Assembly: GCA_937899395.1 (NCBI GenBank)
Contig: CALBPU010000185.1
Coordinates: 1 to 24,862, forward strand
From: an uncultured Fretibacterium sp.
GTDB lineage: Bacteria > Synergistota > Synergistia > Synergistales > Aminobacteriaceae
Length of the DNA stretch: 24,862 bases
Direction: 5' to 3'
The notes under the pieces were generated by a model. That model made no database searches. It was not told the DNA's origin and worked only from the letters and a program-made list of their open reading frames with translations. The position numbers were made by a program, and so were the translations under genes. This document shows positions 15,389 to 23,008 of this stretch, in pieces (position 1 is the first letter of the stretch; each line of letters begins with the position of its first letter).

Positions 15389-15514
15389 TTACCTCCTGAC
15401 ACCCTGACGCTGTTTATGTCGTGGATTGCGGCTGCAAATTACGCGCACAACTCCATGACGGCGGATTACTCTGCAATATTCACAAATAGGCTTTACTGAA
15501 GGCCCTACTTTCAT
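15389..15514 (-). CDS. rpmJ: 50S ribosomal protein L36 (zinc-binding form)
   Basis: This is a short gene of 41 codons that is easily missed. Translation of the - strand gives MKVGPSVKPICEYCRVIRRH, then GVVRVICSRNPRHKQRQGVRR. The zinc ligands C11, C14, C27 and H33 identify the Zn-type L36. The ATG at 15514 follows GGTGGT. It has three more residues than the usual 37-38, because the frame runs through the AGGAGG that serves rpsM. Its position between infA and rpsM is the classical infA-rpmJ-rpsM order. Confidence 0.95.
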   Translation of the reverse strand: MKVGPSVKPICEYCRVIRRHGVVRVICSRNPRHKQRQGVRR

Positions 15515-15533
15515 ATTTCAATACCACCTTAAA

Positions 15534-15761
15534 CTATTTATAACGATAAATTATTCTTCCCCTTGTTAAATCATACGGGGAAATTTCCACTAACACTTTA
15601 TCACCCGGTAAAATCCTGATGAAGTGCATTCTCATTTTTCCGCTGACATGAGCCAGAACACGGTGTCCGTTTTCAAGTTCAACTCTGAACATTGCGTTCG
15701 GTAACGGTTCTGAAATTACGCCCTTAACTTCGATTACTTCTTCTTTGCCGGAGTTTGCCAT
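15534..15761 (-). CDS. infA: Translation initiation factor IF-1
   Basis: This 75-residue OB-fold protein (72 in E. coli) begins MANSGKEEVIEVKGVISEPLPN. It keeps FRVELENGHRVLAHVSGKMRMHFIRILPGD and the C-terminal SPYDLTRGRIIYRYK. IF-1 occupies the 30S A site during initiation. The ATG at 15761 gives a normal N-terminus. It lies between the KOW-domain gene and rpmJ, the common order in this part of the alpha operon. Confidence 0.98.
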   Translation of the reverse strand: MANSGKEEVIEVKGVISEPLPNAMFRVELENGHRVLAHVSGKMRMHFIRILPGDKVLVEISPYDLTRGRIIYRYK

Positions 15762-15774
15762 TAATTTTCTACCC

Positions 15775-16032
15775 CTAAGCTCCTAAAAAACTGAAAAAAA
15801 ATCCTGCGTCAATGTTTTTACCTGCCTTAATTAAATCTAACAAATTTTCAGCACATCTTAACGTCGATTGCAAATGTTTCGGGTTTTTTGTTTTAGGTTT
15901 TGAAACATTAAACTTTGGCGGTCTGATTAATTTTATTTTACCGTCAGCTTCAAAGCCCGATACAACATATTTAAGACCCGTATCTTTGCCTTGTCTTGAA
16001 ATTACAATCTGGCCTATCTTGAACTCTGCCAT
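15775..16032 (-). CDS. KOW-domain, L14e/L27e-like putative RNA-binding protein
   Basis: This is an 85-residue protein with a KOW-like N-terminus: FKIGQIVISRQGKDTGLKYVVSGFEADGKIKLIRPPKF. Small proteins of this kind, related to eukaryotic/archaeal L14e/L6e/L27e (COG2163), are found between map and infA in many Firmicutes and allied phyla, matching the position here. The segment KPKTKNPKHLQSTLRC is basic and fits nucleic-acid contact. The function is not established; a ribosome- or rRNA-associated role is inferred from fold and place. The ATG at 16032 overlaps the end of map by 19 bases, indicating coupling. Confidence 0.85.
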   Translation of the reverse strand: MAEFKIGQIVISRQGKDTGLKYVVSGFEADGKIKLIRPPKFNVSKPKTKNPKHLQSTLRCAENLLDLIKAGKNIDAGFFFSFLGA

Positions 16033-16793
16033 TTAGTTAAAATCTCCGGCCCATCGTCAAGAATTACAATCGAGCGTTCAAAATGCGCTGCGTCAGATCC
16101 GTCTTTGGTTGAAACTGTCCAACCGTTTGAACCGACTTTAACATCTTCACGCCCGGACATAATCATAGGCTCAATAGCTATAGTCATGCCAGCTTTTAAC
16201 GTCATTCCCTGTCCTGCTTTGCCGTAATTCGGAATTTGGGGAGCCTCGTGCATTTTTTTTCCGATTCCGTGCCCTGTATAGTCCCGAACTATTCCATAAC
16301 CGAGAGGCTTGACGTAACTTTCAACTGCATTTCCAATATCGCCGAGTGTGTTTCCTTTTAATGCCGAAGCTATTGCTTTGTTCAATGAATCTTCAGTAAC
16401 TTCGAGCAATTTTTTTCTCTCATCACTGATCGAACCTACGGGATAAGTGCAAGCCGCATCACCGAACCAGCCGTTCACACACGCTCCTACATCTACGCTG
16501 ATAATGTCGCCTTCTTCAAGTATCCTGTTAAAATCAGGTATACCGTGAATAATTTCGTCATTCACCGAAGCACATATTGTACCTGGAAAAGGTGTCATGC
16601 TCAACATAGGGCGATAATTTTTGAATGCCGGAGTGCCGTTATTCTTGCGGATATGTTCTTCTGCGATACGGTCTAATTCACCAGTTGAAATTCCCGGCTT
16701 AACAACCTCGCGCATAATATCAAGAACTTCCGCCGTAACACGTCCGGCAATCATCATGAGTTTTATATCTTCAGAGCTTTTAATTTTTATCAT
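16014..16793 (-). CDS. map: Methionine aminopeptidase, type I
   Basis: This 259-residue cytoplasmic enzyme removes the N-terminal methionine from new proteins. The five metal ligands are all present: D101 (ISVDVGACVNGW), D112 (FGDAACTYP), H175 (DYTGHGIGKKMHEAP), E208 (TIAIEPM) and E239 (AAHFERSIVI). The length fits the type Ia family without an N-terminal extension. The ATG at 16793 lies inside the end of adk (14-base overlap), and its own end overlaps the KOW gene. This gives the adk-map coupling typical of Gram-positive-type spc operons. Confidence 0.98.
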   Translation of the reverse strand: MIKIKSSEDIKLMMIAGRVTAEVLDIMREVVKPGISTGELDRIAEEHIRKNNGTPAFKNYRPMLSMTPFPGTICASVNDEIIHGIPDFNRILEEGDIISVDVGACVNGWFGDAACTYPVGSISDERKKLLEVTEDSLNKAIASALKGNTLGDIGNAVESYVKPLGYGIVRDYTGHGIGKKMHEAPQIPNYGKAGQGMTLKAGMTIAIEPMIMSGREDVKVGSNGWTVSTKDGSDAAHFERSIVILDDGPEILTKWQSSR

Positions 16794-17409
16794 GATTTAA
16801 TAACTCAACGACACTTGCAAAAACTTCTTCGGGCTTTTTTTCGCCGCCGGCATTGACTTCGAGCAATAAATTTTTTGCACGGTAAAAAACAATTAAAGGC
16901 TCTGTCTGTTCATGAAAAACTTTCAAACGGCTTCGTATTGTAGTCTCATTATCATCATCACGCCTGTAAAGTTCTCCATTACACAAAGGGCATTTATCAT
17001 GCTCATGAATGTTTGTTACGTTTCCACAGTCCCTGCAAACGGCACGGCTTGTTAATCTTTTAACGATAGTTTCATCGTCAATGTTAAATAAAATTACGCC
17101 GTCAATTTTCGTTTTAGTCTCAAGAAATTCTGCCTGAGCTACAGTTCTGGGGAAACCGTCAAGCATAAAGCCCTCATTATTTTTGAACTCGCTCAATTTT
17201 TCGCCCGTCATTCTCATTACGATCTCATCTGGAACTAATTGCCCTGCGTCCATGAATTTTTTAGCTTCAAGTCCCACAGGAGTTTGATTTTTGAGATTAA
17301 ATCTGAACAAATCGCCCGTCGAAATATGAGCAAGCCCGTAACGTTCTTTGAGAAAAGCAGCCTGAGTACCTTTTCCAGCACCAGGCGCACCAAGTAATAC
17401 TAATCTCAT
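16780..17409 (-). CDS. adk: Adenylate kinase (zinc-binding long form)
   Basis: This 209-residue enzyme catalyses ATP + AMP to 2 ADP. It shows the P-loop GAPGAGKGTQ (7-16), the AMP-binding STGDLFR and GFPRTVAQAE, and a LID domain with four cysteines, C125-x2-C128 and C140-x2-C143. These form the structural zinc site found in many Gram-positive and thermophile enzymes but not in E. coli. The start codon ATG at 17409 lies two bases after the secY stop. Its presence between secY and map is the classical spc-operon arrangement. Confidence 0.98.
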   Translation of the reverse strand: MRLVLLGAPGAGKGTQAAFLKERYGLAHISTGDLFRFNLKNQTPVGLEAKKFMDAGQLVPDEIVMRMTGEKLSEFKNNEGFMLDGFPRTVAQAEFLETKTKIDGVILFNIDDETIVKRLTSRAVCRDCGNVTNIHEHDKCPLCNGELYRRDDDNETTIRSRLKVFHEQTEPLIVFYRAKNLLLEVNAGGEKKPEEVFASVVELLNHDKN

Positions 17410-17411
17410 CT

Positions 17412-18710
17412 TTAACCCCTTAAAAGCCCTTTACGTCCGCCCGACTTCTTCAAAATTCCGTCATAGTGGCGCATTAATAACTGGGCTTCAATTTGATTAA
17501 TCGTATCCATCGCAACACCTACAACGATTAAAACCGCTGTACCTCCGAAATAAAAACTTCTGATGTTGAGAACGGACGACATTAAATTCGGAATTAAAGC
17601 TATTATTGCAAGAAATACTGCTCCTCCGAGCGTAATTCTTTCCATAACTCTCGTAATATAATCCGAAGTAGGCTGTCCGGGTCTTATGCCTAAAATAAAT
17701 CCTCCGTATTTTTTCATGTTGTTTGCAATGTCTGTAGGATTAAAGACAACTGCCGTGTAAAAATACGAGAAGAAAATTATCAAGGCAACATAACACACAA
17801 TATAGAATGCGCTATTCGGAGTGAACATTGCGCTGATAAATCTTCCGACGGAACTTTCGCTGAAATAATTTGCGATTGTGTACGGGAAAATTAACAGTGA
17901 GCTTGCGAAAATTATCGGGATAACTCCTGACTGATTAACTTTCAACGGAATGAAAGTGCTTTGACCGCCGTAAATTTTGTTTCCGACAACTCGTTTTGCA
18001 TATTGAACGGGTAAACGTCTCTGGCCTTCCTGTAACAAAATACAGCCAGCTACAACCACGACCATTAAGACAATTCCGACCAATAAAGCAATGACGCTTA
18101 ACGAACCTAAACGAACCATGCTCCAAGTCTGCAAAATAGCTTCAGGGATTCTTGCAACGATACCAGCGAAAATCAACAATGAAATTCCGTTACCTATTCC
18201 GTGATCCGTTAATTCTTCACCGAGCCACATTACAGCGACCGAACCTGAAACAAGAGTTATGATTACTAAAAGCCAATCGAAAAATCCGCCCTGCATAATT
18301 CCGAGACCTCGTAACCACGCAGTCATTCCGATTGCCTGAACTACCGCAAAAACAACAGCTCCGTATCTTGTCCATTGAGTAATCTTTTTATGACCGTCAG
18401 CACTGTCCTTTTGTAATTTCTCAAGATACGGGAAAATTACAACAAGCAACTGCATAACGATACTTGAGTTAATATACGGAGCAACACCGAGCGAAAAAAT
18501 TCCAAAACGGCTCAAAGCACCTCCTGAAAATAAATTCAAGAAGTCCATAACGCCGCCGCCGGTGCTGAATAGATTGGCCAAAGCCGCTCTATCAACTCCG
18601 GGACTTGGAATATAAGCTCCGAGCCTGAATATAAACAGTATGAAGATAGTGAAAAATATCCTGCGTTTCAGGTCGGGTAATCTGAAAATATCTCCCAATG
18701 ACCCGAACAT
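17412..18710 (-). CDS. secY: Preprotein translocase subunit SecY
   Basis: This 432-residue protein with about ten hydrophobic segments is the channel of the Sec export system. Conserved parts include RIFFTIFILFIFRLGAYIPSPG in the first helix, the plug-region STGGGVMDFLNLFSGGALSR, the cytoplasmic loop RRLPVQYAKRVVG, VNQSGVIPIIFASSLL, and the large C-terminal loop MKKYGGFILGIRPGQPTSDYI. The ATG at 18710 overlaps the rplO stop as TAATG, with GAGGTAG just upstream. Membrane insertion is co-translational, so coupling to the ribosomal genes is expected. Confidence 0.98.
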   Translation of the reverse strand: MFGSLGDIFRLPDLKRRIFFTIFILFIFRLGAYIPSPGVDRAALANLFSTGGGVMDFLNLFSGGALSRFGIFSLGVAPYINSSIVMQLLVVIFPYLEKLQKDSADGHKKITQWTRYGAVVFAVVQAIGMTAWLRGLGIMQGGFFDWLLVIITLVSGSVAVMWLGEELTDHGIGNGISLLIFAGIVARIPEAILQTWSMVRLGSLSVIALLVGIVLMVVVVAGCILLQEGQRRLPVQYAKRVVGNKIYGGQSTFIPLKVNQSGVIPIIFASSLLIFPYTIANYFSESSVGRFISAMFTPNSAFYIVCYVALIIFFSYFYTAVVFNPTDIANNMKKYGGFILGIRPGQPTSDYITRVMERITLGGAVFLAIIALIPNLMSSVLNIRSFYFGGTAVLIVVGVAMDTINQIEAQLLMRHYDGILKKSGGRKGLLRG

Positions 18711-19159
18711 TACACTACCTCATGAGTTCCGCCGGCAGCCTCAATCTTTTTGATTGCTTCTGCACTGAATGCGGCCGCTTTAATTTTTAATGCTTTGTTT
18801 AATTCGCCGTCTGCAAGAATTTTAACGGGAATATTCTTCTTGCGTATAACTCTTGCATTGAATAAAGCTTCAGTGTCAATCTCTGCTCCTGCTTCAAATT
18901 TTTTGGCAAGAATTCCGAGATTTACAGGCTGAAAAACTTTAGCAAACCTTGCGTTATTAAATCCGCGTTTAGGTGTTCTTCTGGTTAAAGGCATCTGGCC
19001 TCCCTCAAAACCCGGACGAACTCCGCCGCCCGTTCTTGATTTATCGCCCTTATGACCTTTACCTGAAGTTTTGCCCGTTCCGCTTCCGATACCCTGACCA
19101 AGACGCTTTGATTTATGCGTTGAGCCTTTAGCAGGGTGTAAATCGTGCAACGTCAACAT
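18710..19159 (-). CDS. rplO: 50S ribosomal protein L15
   Basis: This 149-residue protein (144 in E. coli) begins MLTLHDLHPAKGSTHKSKRL. It then has the glycine-rich rRNA-binding stretch GQGIGSGTGKTSGKGHKG and GFEGGQMPLTRRTPKRGF. I take ATG 19159, which overlaps the rpmD stop as TAATG, over an upstream in-frame ATG at 19177, because that ATG is itself part of the ribosome-binding site (ATGGGAGGTAG). L15 is a late assembly protein of the 50S. Confidence 0.97.
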   Translation of the reverse strand: MLTLHDLHPAKGSTHKSKRLGQGIGSGTGKTSGKGHKGDKSRTGGGVRPGFEGGQMPLTRRTPKRGFNNARFAKVFQPVNLGILAKKFEAGAEIDTEALFNARVIRKKNIPVKILADGELNKALKIKAAAFSAEAIKKIEAAGGTHEVV

Positions 19160-19341
19160 TATTCGACTACCTCCCATTTAACAAGATGACGCACGTGTTC
19201 AATCATGCCTCTTACTTGGGGCGTGTCCTCGTGTTCAACCTCTGAATTTAATTTCTTAAATCCGAGAGCTTTAATCGTGCGTTTCTGTCTTTCGGGAAAA
19301 CTTATTGCGCTTTTAATCCACTTTGCTTTAATTTTTGCCAT
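19159..19341 (-). CDS. rpmD: 50S ribosomal protein L30
   Basis: This 60-residue protein (59 in E. coli) has the compact L30 pattern: MAKIKAKWIKSAISFPERQK, TIKALGFKKLNSEVEHEDTP and VRGMIEHVRHLVKWEVVE. The short form is typical of bacteria. It starts at ATG 19341, six bases after rpsE, and its stop shares bases with the rplO start. The rpsE-rpmD-rplO order is standard. Confidence 0.97.
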   Translation of the reverse strand: MAKIKAKWIKSAISFPERQKRTIKALGFKKLNSEVEHEDTPQVRGMIEHVRHLVKWEVVE

Positions 19342-19347
19342 TGTGAA

Positions 19348-19917
19348 TTACTCCCCGACTTTTACTTCTGCTTCTGCTTCTTCAACAGGAGCAGCCTCAA
19401 CATTTTCTGTCGTTTCTTCTTCGGCATCTTTTACCAAGCCTCTGAGCTTCATAATTTCGCTTTCAGTTCTCGTGTTCTTTATTGCTTCAACAGTTGCATG
19501 GGCAATATTGATAGCGTTTGCAGTACGACCCGTAACTTTTGTTACAACGTCTTTAACTCCGCCAAGCTCAAGAATTGCACGGACAACACCGCCTGCAATA
19601 ACTCCTGTACCTTTAGGACACGGCTTTAACAAAACTCTTGCAGCTCCAAATTCACCTACAACAGGATGAGGGATTGTATCTTCGTCATGACGAACTGTAA
19701 CCATATTCTTTTTGGCTTTTTCAATTCCCTTACGAACTGCTTCAGCGATTTCCTTAGCTTTTCCGATACCTGTTCCGACACGAGCAACGCCATCACCAAC
19801 CGCAACTAAAACAGCAAATCTGAAACGTTTTCCGCCTTTTACAACTTTGCTGACACGGTTAATAGCGACGACACGCTCCTGTAATTCTACAACTTCTGCA
19901 TCATTTCTTCTAGGCAT
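19348..19917 (-). CDS. rpsE: 30S ribosomal protein S5 with acidic C-terminal tail
   Basis: This 189-residue protein (167 in E. coli) has the double-stranded-RNA-binding-like N-terminus ELQERVVAINRVSKVVKGGKR and RFRFAVLVAVGDG, then the C-terminal domain (VLLKPCPKGTGVIAGG, RTANAINIAHATVEA). S5 helps control decoding accuracy and mRNA unwinding at the entry channel. Residues from about 164 form an extra acidic tail (DAEEETTENVEAAPVEEAEA), which is absent from most S5 proteins and probably disordered. ATG 19917 gives the N-terminus MPRRNDAEVVELQERVV. Confidence 0.97.
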   Translation of the reverse strand: MPRRNDAEVVELQERVVAINRVSKVVKGGKRFRFAVLVAVGDGVARVGTGIGKAKEIAEAVRKGIEKAKKNMVTVRHDEDTIPHPVVGEFGAARVLLKPCPKGTGVIAGGVVRAILELGGVKDVVTKVTGRTANAINIAHATVEAIKNTRTESEIMKLRGLVKDAEEETTENVEAAPVEEAEAEVKVGE

Positions 19918-19918
19918 T

Positions 19919-20284
19919 TTAGAATACTAGCCCTCCTTCACGGGCAGCATCTGCAACTGCCATAATTTTTCCGTGATAGGCATGTCCGCCTCTGTCAAAT
20001 ACGACTGTATTAATTCCTTTAGCCTTTGCACGTTCAGCGATAGTTTTGCCGATTACTTTTGCCGCAGCGATGTTGCAGCCTCCCTTGAGTTCAGGCTGTA
20101 AAACCTTCTCAAGAGTTGAAGCACTGACTAATGTGTGGCCTTTTTCATCGTCAATAACCTGAACATAAATATTTTTAAGGCTTCTGAACACGCACAGACG
20201 GGGTCTTTCAGCGGTTCCCGAAAGAGTGCGGCGGAGTCTTTCATGCCTTATAACGCGCATATCATTTCTTGATCTTTTTTTCAT
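19919..20284 (-). CDS. rplR: 50S ribosomal protein L18
   Basis: This 121-residue protein (117 in E. coli) contains RHERLRRTLSGTAERPRLCV, FRSLKNIYVQVIDDEKGHTL and the C-terminal NTVVFDRGGHAYHGKIMAVA, typical of bacterial L18. L18 binds 5S rRNA with L5 and L25 in the central protuberance. ATG 20284 opens a basic MKKRSRND N-terminus. It lies six bases from rplF upstream and one base from rpsE downstream. Confidence 0.97.
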   Translation of the reverse strand: MKKRSRNDMRVIRHERLRRTLSGTAERPRLCVFRSLKNIYVQVIDDEKGHTLVSASTLEKVLQPELKGGCNIAAAKVIGKTIAERAKAKGINTVVFDRGGHAYHGKIMAVADAAREGGLVF

Positions 20285-20290
20285 GATAAA

Positions 20291-20830
20291 TTATTTCGCA
20301 CCCGTCTTTCCAGCCTTGCGGAGAATGTACTCATTTTCAAATTTAATACCTTTTCCATGATAAGGCTCAGGCGGTCTAAATTTTTTAATCAAGGCACATG
20401 TCTGACCTACTAATTCTTTATCAATTCCTCTTACATGAAATTTAATCGGGTTTTCTACTACGATTTCAATTCCTTCTGGAGGAGTGAATTCAATCGGGTG
20501 TGAATAGCCTAAGTTCATCACAAGTTTTTTACCCTGTAATGCGGCTCTCCAACCTACTCCGACGATTTCCATAGTTTTTGAGAAGCCTGTTGTAACTCCC
20601 GTAACCATGTTAGCAATCAAAGCTCTTGTCATTCCGTGCCATGCTCTTGTTTGCTTTTCCTCATTGGTTCGTGAGACTGTTACTTTTGCTTCTTCAACAT
20701 CGACGACGATACCGGGCATTAATTTTGCGTGAAGTTCACCTTTAGGGCCTTTAACTATTATGTCAGTGCCTTTGACTTCAACGCTTGAGCCTTTAACAAT
20801 ATCAACTGCTTTACGTCCAATACGAGACAT
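20291..20830 (-). CDS. rplF: 50S ribosomal protein L6
   Basis: This 179-residue protein (177 in E. coli) is built from two repeated domains. It begins MSRIGRKAVDIVKGSSVEVK and contains IVKGPKGELH, TRALIANMVTGVTTGF, LGYSHPIEFTPPEGIE and the conserved C-terminal RPPEPYHGKGIKFENEYILR, which binds 23S rRNA near the sarcin-ricin and factor-binding region. ATG 20830 is preceded by AGGAGG. Confidence 0.98.
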   Translation of the reverse strand: MSRIGRKAVDIVKGSSVEVKGTDIIVKGPKGELHAKLMPGIVVDVEEAKVTVSRTNEEKQTRAWHGMTRALIANMVTGVTTGFSKTMEIVGVGWRAALQGKKLVMNLGYSHPIEFTPPEGIEIVVENPIKFHVRGIDKELVGQTCALIKKFRPPEPYHGKGIKFENEYILRKAGKTGAK

Positions 20831-20843
20831 GATTTTTTACCTC

Positions 20844-21248
20844 CTACCAGACATAGCAGAGAACTTCGCCGCCGAGACCGAGCTTATTAGCTTCAGCACC
20901 GGTCTTTAAGCCTTTAGACGTTGAAAGAATTGCTAATCCTAAACCGCCCATTACGACAGGTAATTTATCGCTTCCGACATAAATTCTGCGGCCGGGTTTG
21001 CTAATTCTTCTAAGTCCCTGAATTACACGTTCTCGTTTATTTCCGTATGAAAGATAAATCCTGATTTCACTGTAAGGTTTCGCAGGATCTGTCATCATTC
21101 TGAAATTTTTAATATAGCCCTCGTCCTTTAAGATTCTTGCTAAGGCTATTTTCATTTTGCTCGAAGGTACGTCAACGCTCTCAGCATAAGTTAAATTAGC
21201 GTTACGAATCCTTGTGAGCATATCAGCTACAGGGTCATTTACGTACAA
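20844..21248 (-). CDS. rpsH: 30S ribosomal protein S8
   Basis: This 134-residue protein (130 in E. coli) has DPVADMLTRIRNAN at the N-terminus, GYIKNFRM in the centre, and the 16S rRNA-binding end LAILSTSKGLKTGAEANKLGLGGEVLCYVW. S8 is a primary binder of the 16S central domain and, in E. coli, the translational repressor of the spc operon. Whether that regulation occurs here is not visible. The apparent start is TTG 21248, with GGGGGAAGGT just upstream. No ATG lies ahead of the conserved DPVADM. Confidence 0.97.
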   Translation of the reverse strand: MYVNDPVADMLTRIRNANLTYAESVDVPSSKMKIALARILKDEGYIKNFRMMTDPAKPYSEIRIYLSYGNKRERVIQGLRRISKPGRRIYVGSDKLPVVMGGLGLAILSTSKGLKTGAEANKLGLGGEVLCYVW

Positions 21249-21262
21249 TTTGACCTTCCCCC

Positions 21263-21448
21263 TTACCAGCTCGATTTGACAACGCCGGGGAATGCTCCCT
21301 CACGTGCCATTTTTCTGAAGCAGCAGCGGCACATATCGAACATTCTGATATAGCCGTGAATCCTTCCGCATAACGGACATCTGTTATAGCGTCTCGTGCT
21401 GAATTTCGGAGGGAGCTGAGCTTTAAGTTTTAATGCTTTTCTTGCCAT
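21263..21448 (-). CDS. rpsZ: 30S ribosomal protein S14, zinc-binding type
   Basis: This is a 61-residue S14 of the short, zinc-binding class. CPLCGRIHGYIRMFDMCRCC supplies ligands C24, C27, C40 and C43. The start is MARKALKLKAQLPPKFSTRR and the end is GVVKSSW. The zinc-free S14 found in E. coli is about 101 residues and lacks these cysteines. S14 is in the 30S head. ATG 21448; it lies three bases after rplE. The symbols rpsN and rpsZ are both used for this form. Confidence 0.97.
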   Translation of the reverse strand: MARKALKLKAQLPPKFSTRRYNRCPLCGRIHGYIRMFDMCRCCFRKMAREGAFPGVVKSSW

Positions 21449-21451
21449 TTT

Positions 21452-22006
21452 TTAATTTGTGCCCCCTGTTCTGAAAGGCATTCCAAGTCCCTTTAACAAT
21501 GCAAAAGCTTCTTCGTCAGTTTTTGCTGTTGTAACGATAGAGACATTCATACCTCTGGATCTTATAACTTTGTCATAGCTTATTTCAGGGAAAATTAACT
21601 GCTCTTTCAAGCCTAAATTATAATTTCCCCGTCCGTCAAAACCTTTTCTCGTAATTCCCTGAAAATCTTTAATTCCGGGTAAAGCCAACGAGATTAATCT
21701 GTCGAGAAACTCCCACATTTTTGCGCCTCTTAAAGTTACGGCACAAGCTACGGGCATATTCTGACGGACTTTGAAACCTGCTATTGATTTCTTTGCACGT
21801 TTTAAGAGCGGCTGCTGGCCTGTAATTGCTCTGAGTTCATTAATTGCTGCGTCCATGAATTTAATATCGAGTTTAGCATCGCCAACACCAATATTAACGA
21901 CGACTTTTTCGATTTTCGGAAGCTGCATTACGTTTTTATAACCGAACTCTCGCAATAATGCAGGAGCGACTTCGCCTTTGTATTTTTCAAGCATTCTCGG
22001 TGTCAT
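21452..22006 (-). CDS. rplE: 50S ribosomal protein L5
   Basis: This 184-residue protein (179 in E. coli) contains MTPRMLEKYKGEVAPALLRE, KVVVNIGVGDA, GQQPLLKRAKKSIAGFKVRQ, FQGITRKGFDGRGNYNLGLK and the C-terminal LLKGLGMPFRTGGTN. L5 binds 5S rRNA and touches the P-site tRNA from the central protuberance. ATG 22006 is three bases after rplX. The gene order rplN-rplX-rplE-rpsZ is standard. Confidence 0.98.
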   Translation of the reverse strand: MTPRMLEKYKGEVAPALLREFGYKNVMQLPKIEKVVVNIGVGDAKLDIKFMDAAINELRAITGQQPLLKRAKKSIAGFKVRQNMPVACAVTLRGAKMWEFLDRLISLALPGIKDFQGITRKGFDGRGNYNLGLKEQLIFPEISYDKVIRSRGMNVSIVTTAKTDEEAFALLKGLGMPFRTGGTN

Positions 22007-22009
22007 GGC

Positions 22010-22339
22010 TTAAAGTCCTCCACGGTCTATAATTTCTCCGCACTTTTTGCAGACACGGACTTTTTTGCCGCTCTCAAGAAACGAAGCACCTACTCTTGTA
22101 GCTTTTCCGCACTGAGGGCACACAAGCATTACTTTGCTCGCATAAATCGGGGCTTCCTGCTTAATAATTCCGGACTGAGGGTTATTCTGTGAAGGTTTAA
22201 CATGGCGTGAAACCATATTAACGCCTTCAATGACGACTAAATCACGCTCAGGAATGCGGCGGATAATTTTTCCCTCTTTGCCTTTGTCTTTACCGGAGAT
22301 TACCTTAACCCGATCATTCTTCTTTAATCTTACTGACAT
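22010..22339 (-). CDS. rplX: 50S ribosomal protein L24 with a C4 zinc motif
   Basis: This 109-residue protein has an N-terminal KOW domain (KKNDRVKVISGKDKGKEGKI) and a C-terminal half with CPQC (74-77) and CKKC (97-100), a likely zinc site that occurs in many Gram-positive-type L24 proteins and is missing in E. coli. L24 starts 50S assembly by binding the 5' end of 23S rRNA. I choose ATG 22339, nine bases after GGAG. An in-frame TTG at 22345 sits too close to that site. Confidence 0.97.
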   Translation of the reverse strand: MSVRLKKNDRVKVISGKDKGKEGKIIRRIPERDLVVIEGVNMVSRHVKPSQNNPQSGIIKQEAPIYASKVMLVCPQCGKATRVGASFLESGKKVRVCKKCGEIIDRGGL

Positions 22340-22351
22340 TTTCAATATCTC

Positions 22352-22720
22352 CTATACGACTTCAGGAGCAAGCGACAATATACGCATATATTTTTTCGCT
22401 CTGAGTTCACGACCGACAGGCCCGAAAATTCTCGTACCTCTGGGTTCACCGTTAGCGTCGATTAATACTGCTGCGTTATCATCGAAACGAACATAAGTTC
22501 CGTCCTTGCGTCTGACTTCTTTTTTTGTTCTGACTATGACGGCTTTAACTACGCTGCCCTTTGCAATATTGCTGTTCGGAATGGCTTCACGGACTGAAGC
22601 GACGATAACATCGCCAATAGTTCCGTAACGTCTTTTACTTCCGCCCATAACTTGAATGCAGAATAATTTCCTTGCGCCTGAATTATCAGCAACGTTCAGA
22701 ACACTTGTTAATTGAATCAT
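22352..22720 (-). CDS. rplN: 50S ribosomal protein L14
   Basis: This 122-residue protein matches the invariant bacterial length of 122-123. It shows MIQLTSVLNVADNSGARKLF, GDVIVASVREAIPNSNIAKG, VVRTKKEVRR-like VIVRTKKEVRRKDGTYVRFD, and RIFGPVGRELR. L14 lies at the subunit interface and is the docking point for RsfS. ATG 22720 directly abuts the rpsQ stop (TAA ATG order on the - strand). Confidence 0.98.
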   Translation of the reverse strand: MIQLTSVLNVADNSGARKLFCIQVMGGSKRRYGTIGDVIVASVREAIPNSNIAKGSVVKAVIVRTKKEVRRKDGTYVRFDDNAAVLIDANGEPRGTRIFGPVGRELRAKKYMRILSLAPEVV

Positions 22721-23008
22721 TTATTCTGAAACCTCCTCTGAACCTTCAGCTTCAGTTCCGAAAACAGGAGCTTTACGCATAATTTCAACAAGTTCCCAGC
22801 GTTTGGTTTTGCTTAAAGGTCTTGTCTCTTTGATACGCACTTCGTCTCCCATTCCGCACTGATTTTCAGCGTCATGAGCCACATATTTTTTTGCGCGCTT
22901 TATTCTTTTTCCATATAACGGGTGTTCGGCCATACGTTCAACACGAACAACGATAGTTTTGTCCATTTTGTTGCTGACTACGATACCCGTTCTAACTTTA
23001 CTCGGCAT
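22721..23008 (-). CDS. rpsQ: 30S ribosomal protein S17 with acidic tail
   Basis: This 95-residue OB-fold protein (84 in E. coli) contains RTGIVVSNKMDKTIVVRVER, HPLYGKRIKRAKKYVAHDAE, CGMGDEVRIKETRPLSKTKR and WELVEI. The last dozen residues (TEAEGSEEVSE) are an extra acidic tail. S17 is a primary 16S rRNA binder. ATG 23008 overlaps the end of rpmC by 11 bases. Confidence 0.97.
   Translation of the reverse strand: MPSKVRTGIVVSNKMDKTIVVRVERMAEHPLYGKRIKRAKKYVAHDAENQCGMGDEVRIKETRPLSKTKRWELVEIMRKAPVFGTEAEGSEEVSE

Noticed and set aside
19160..19177. Six-residue N-terminal extension of L15 from ATG 19177.
   Set aside because: That ATG forms part of the ribosome-binding site for ATG 19159, and L15 proteins begin at the equivalent of the latter.
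19205..19669. 154-codon + strand frame across rpmD/rpsE.
   Set aside because: It is antisense to two well-conserved ribosomal genes and has only Ser/Ala/Thr-rich shadow composition.
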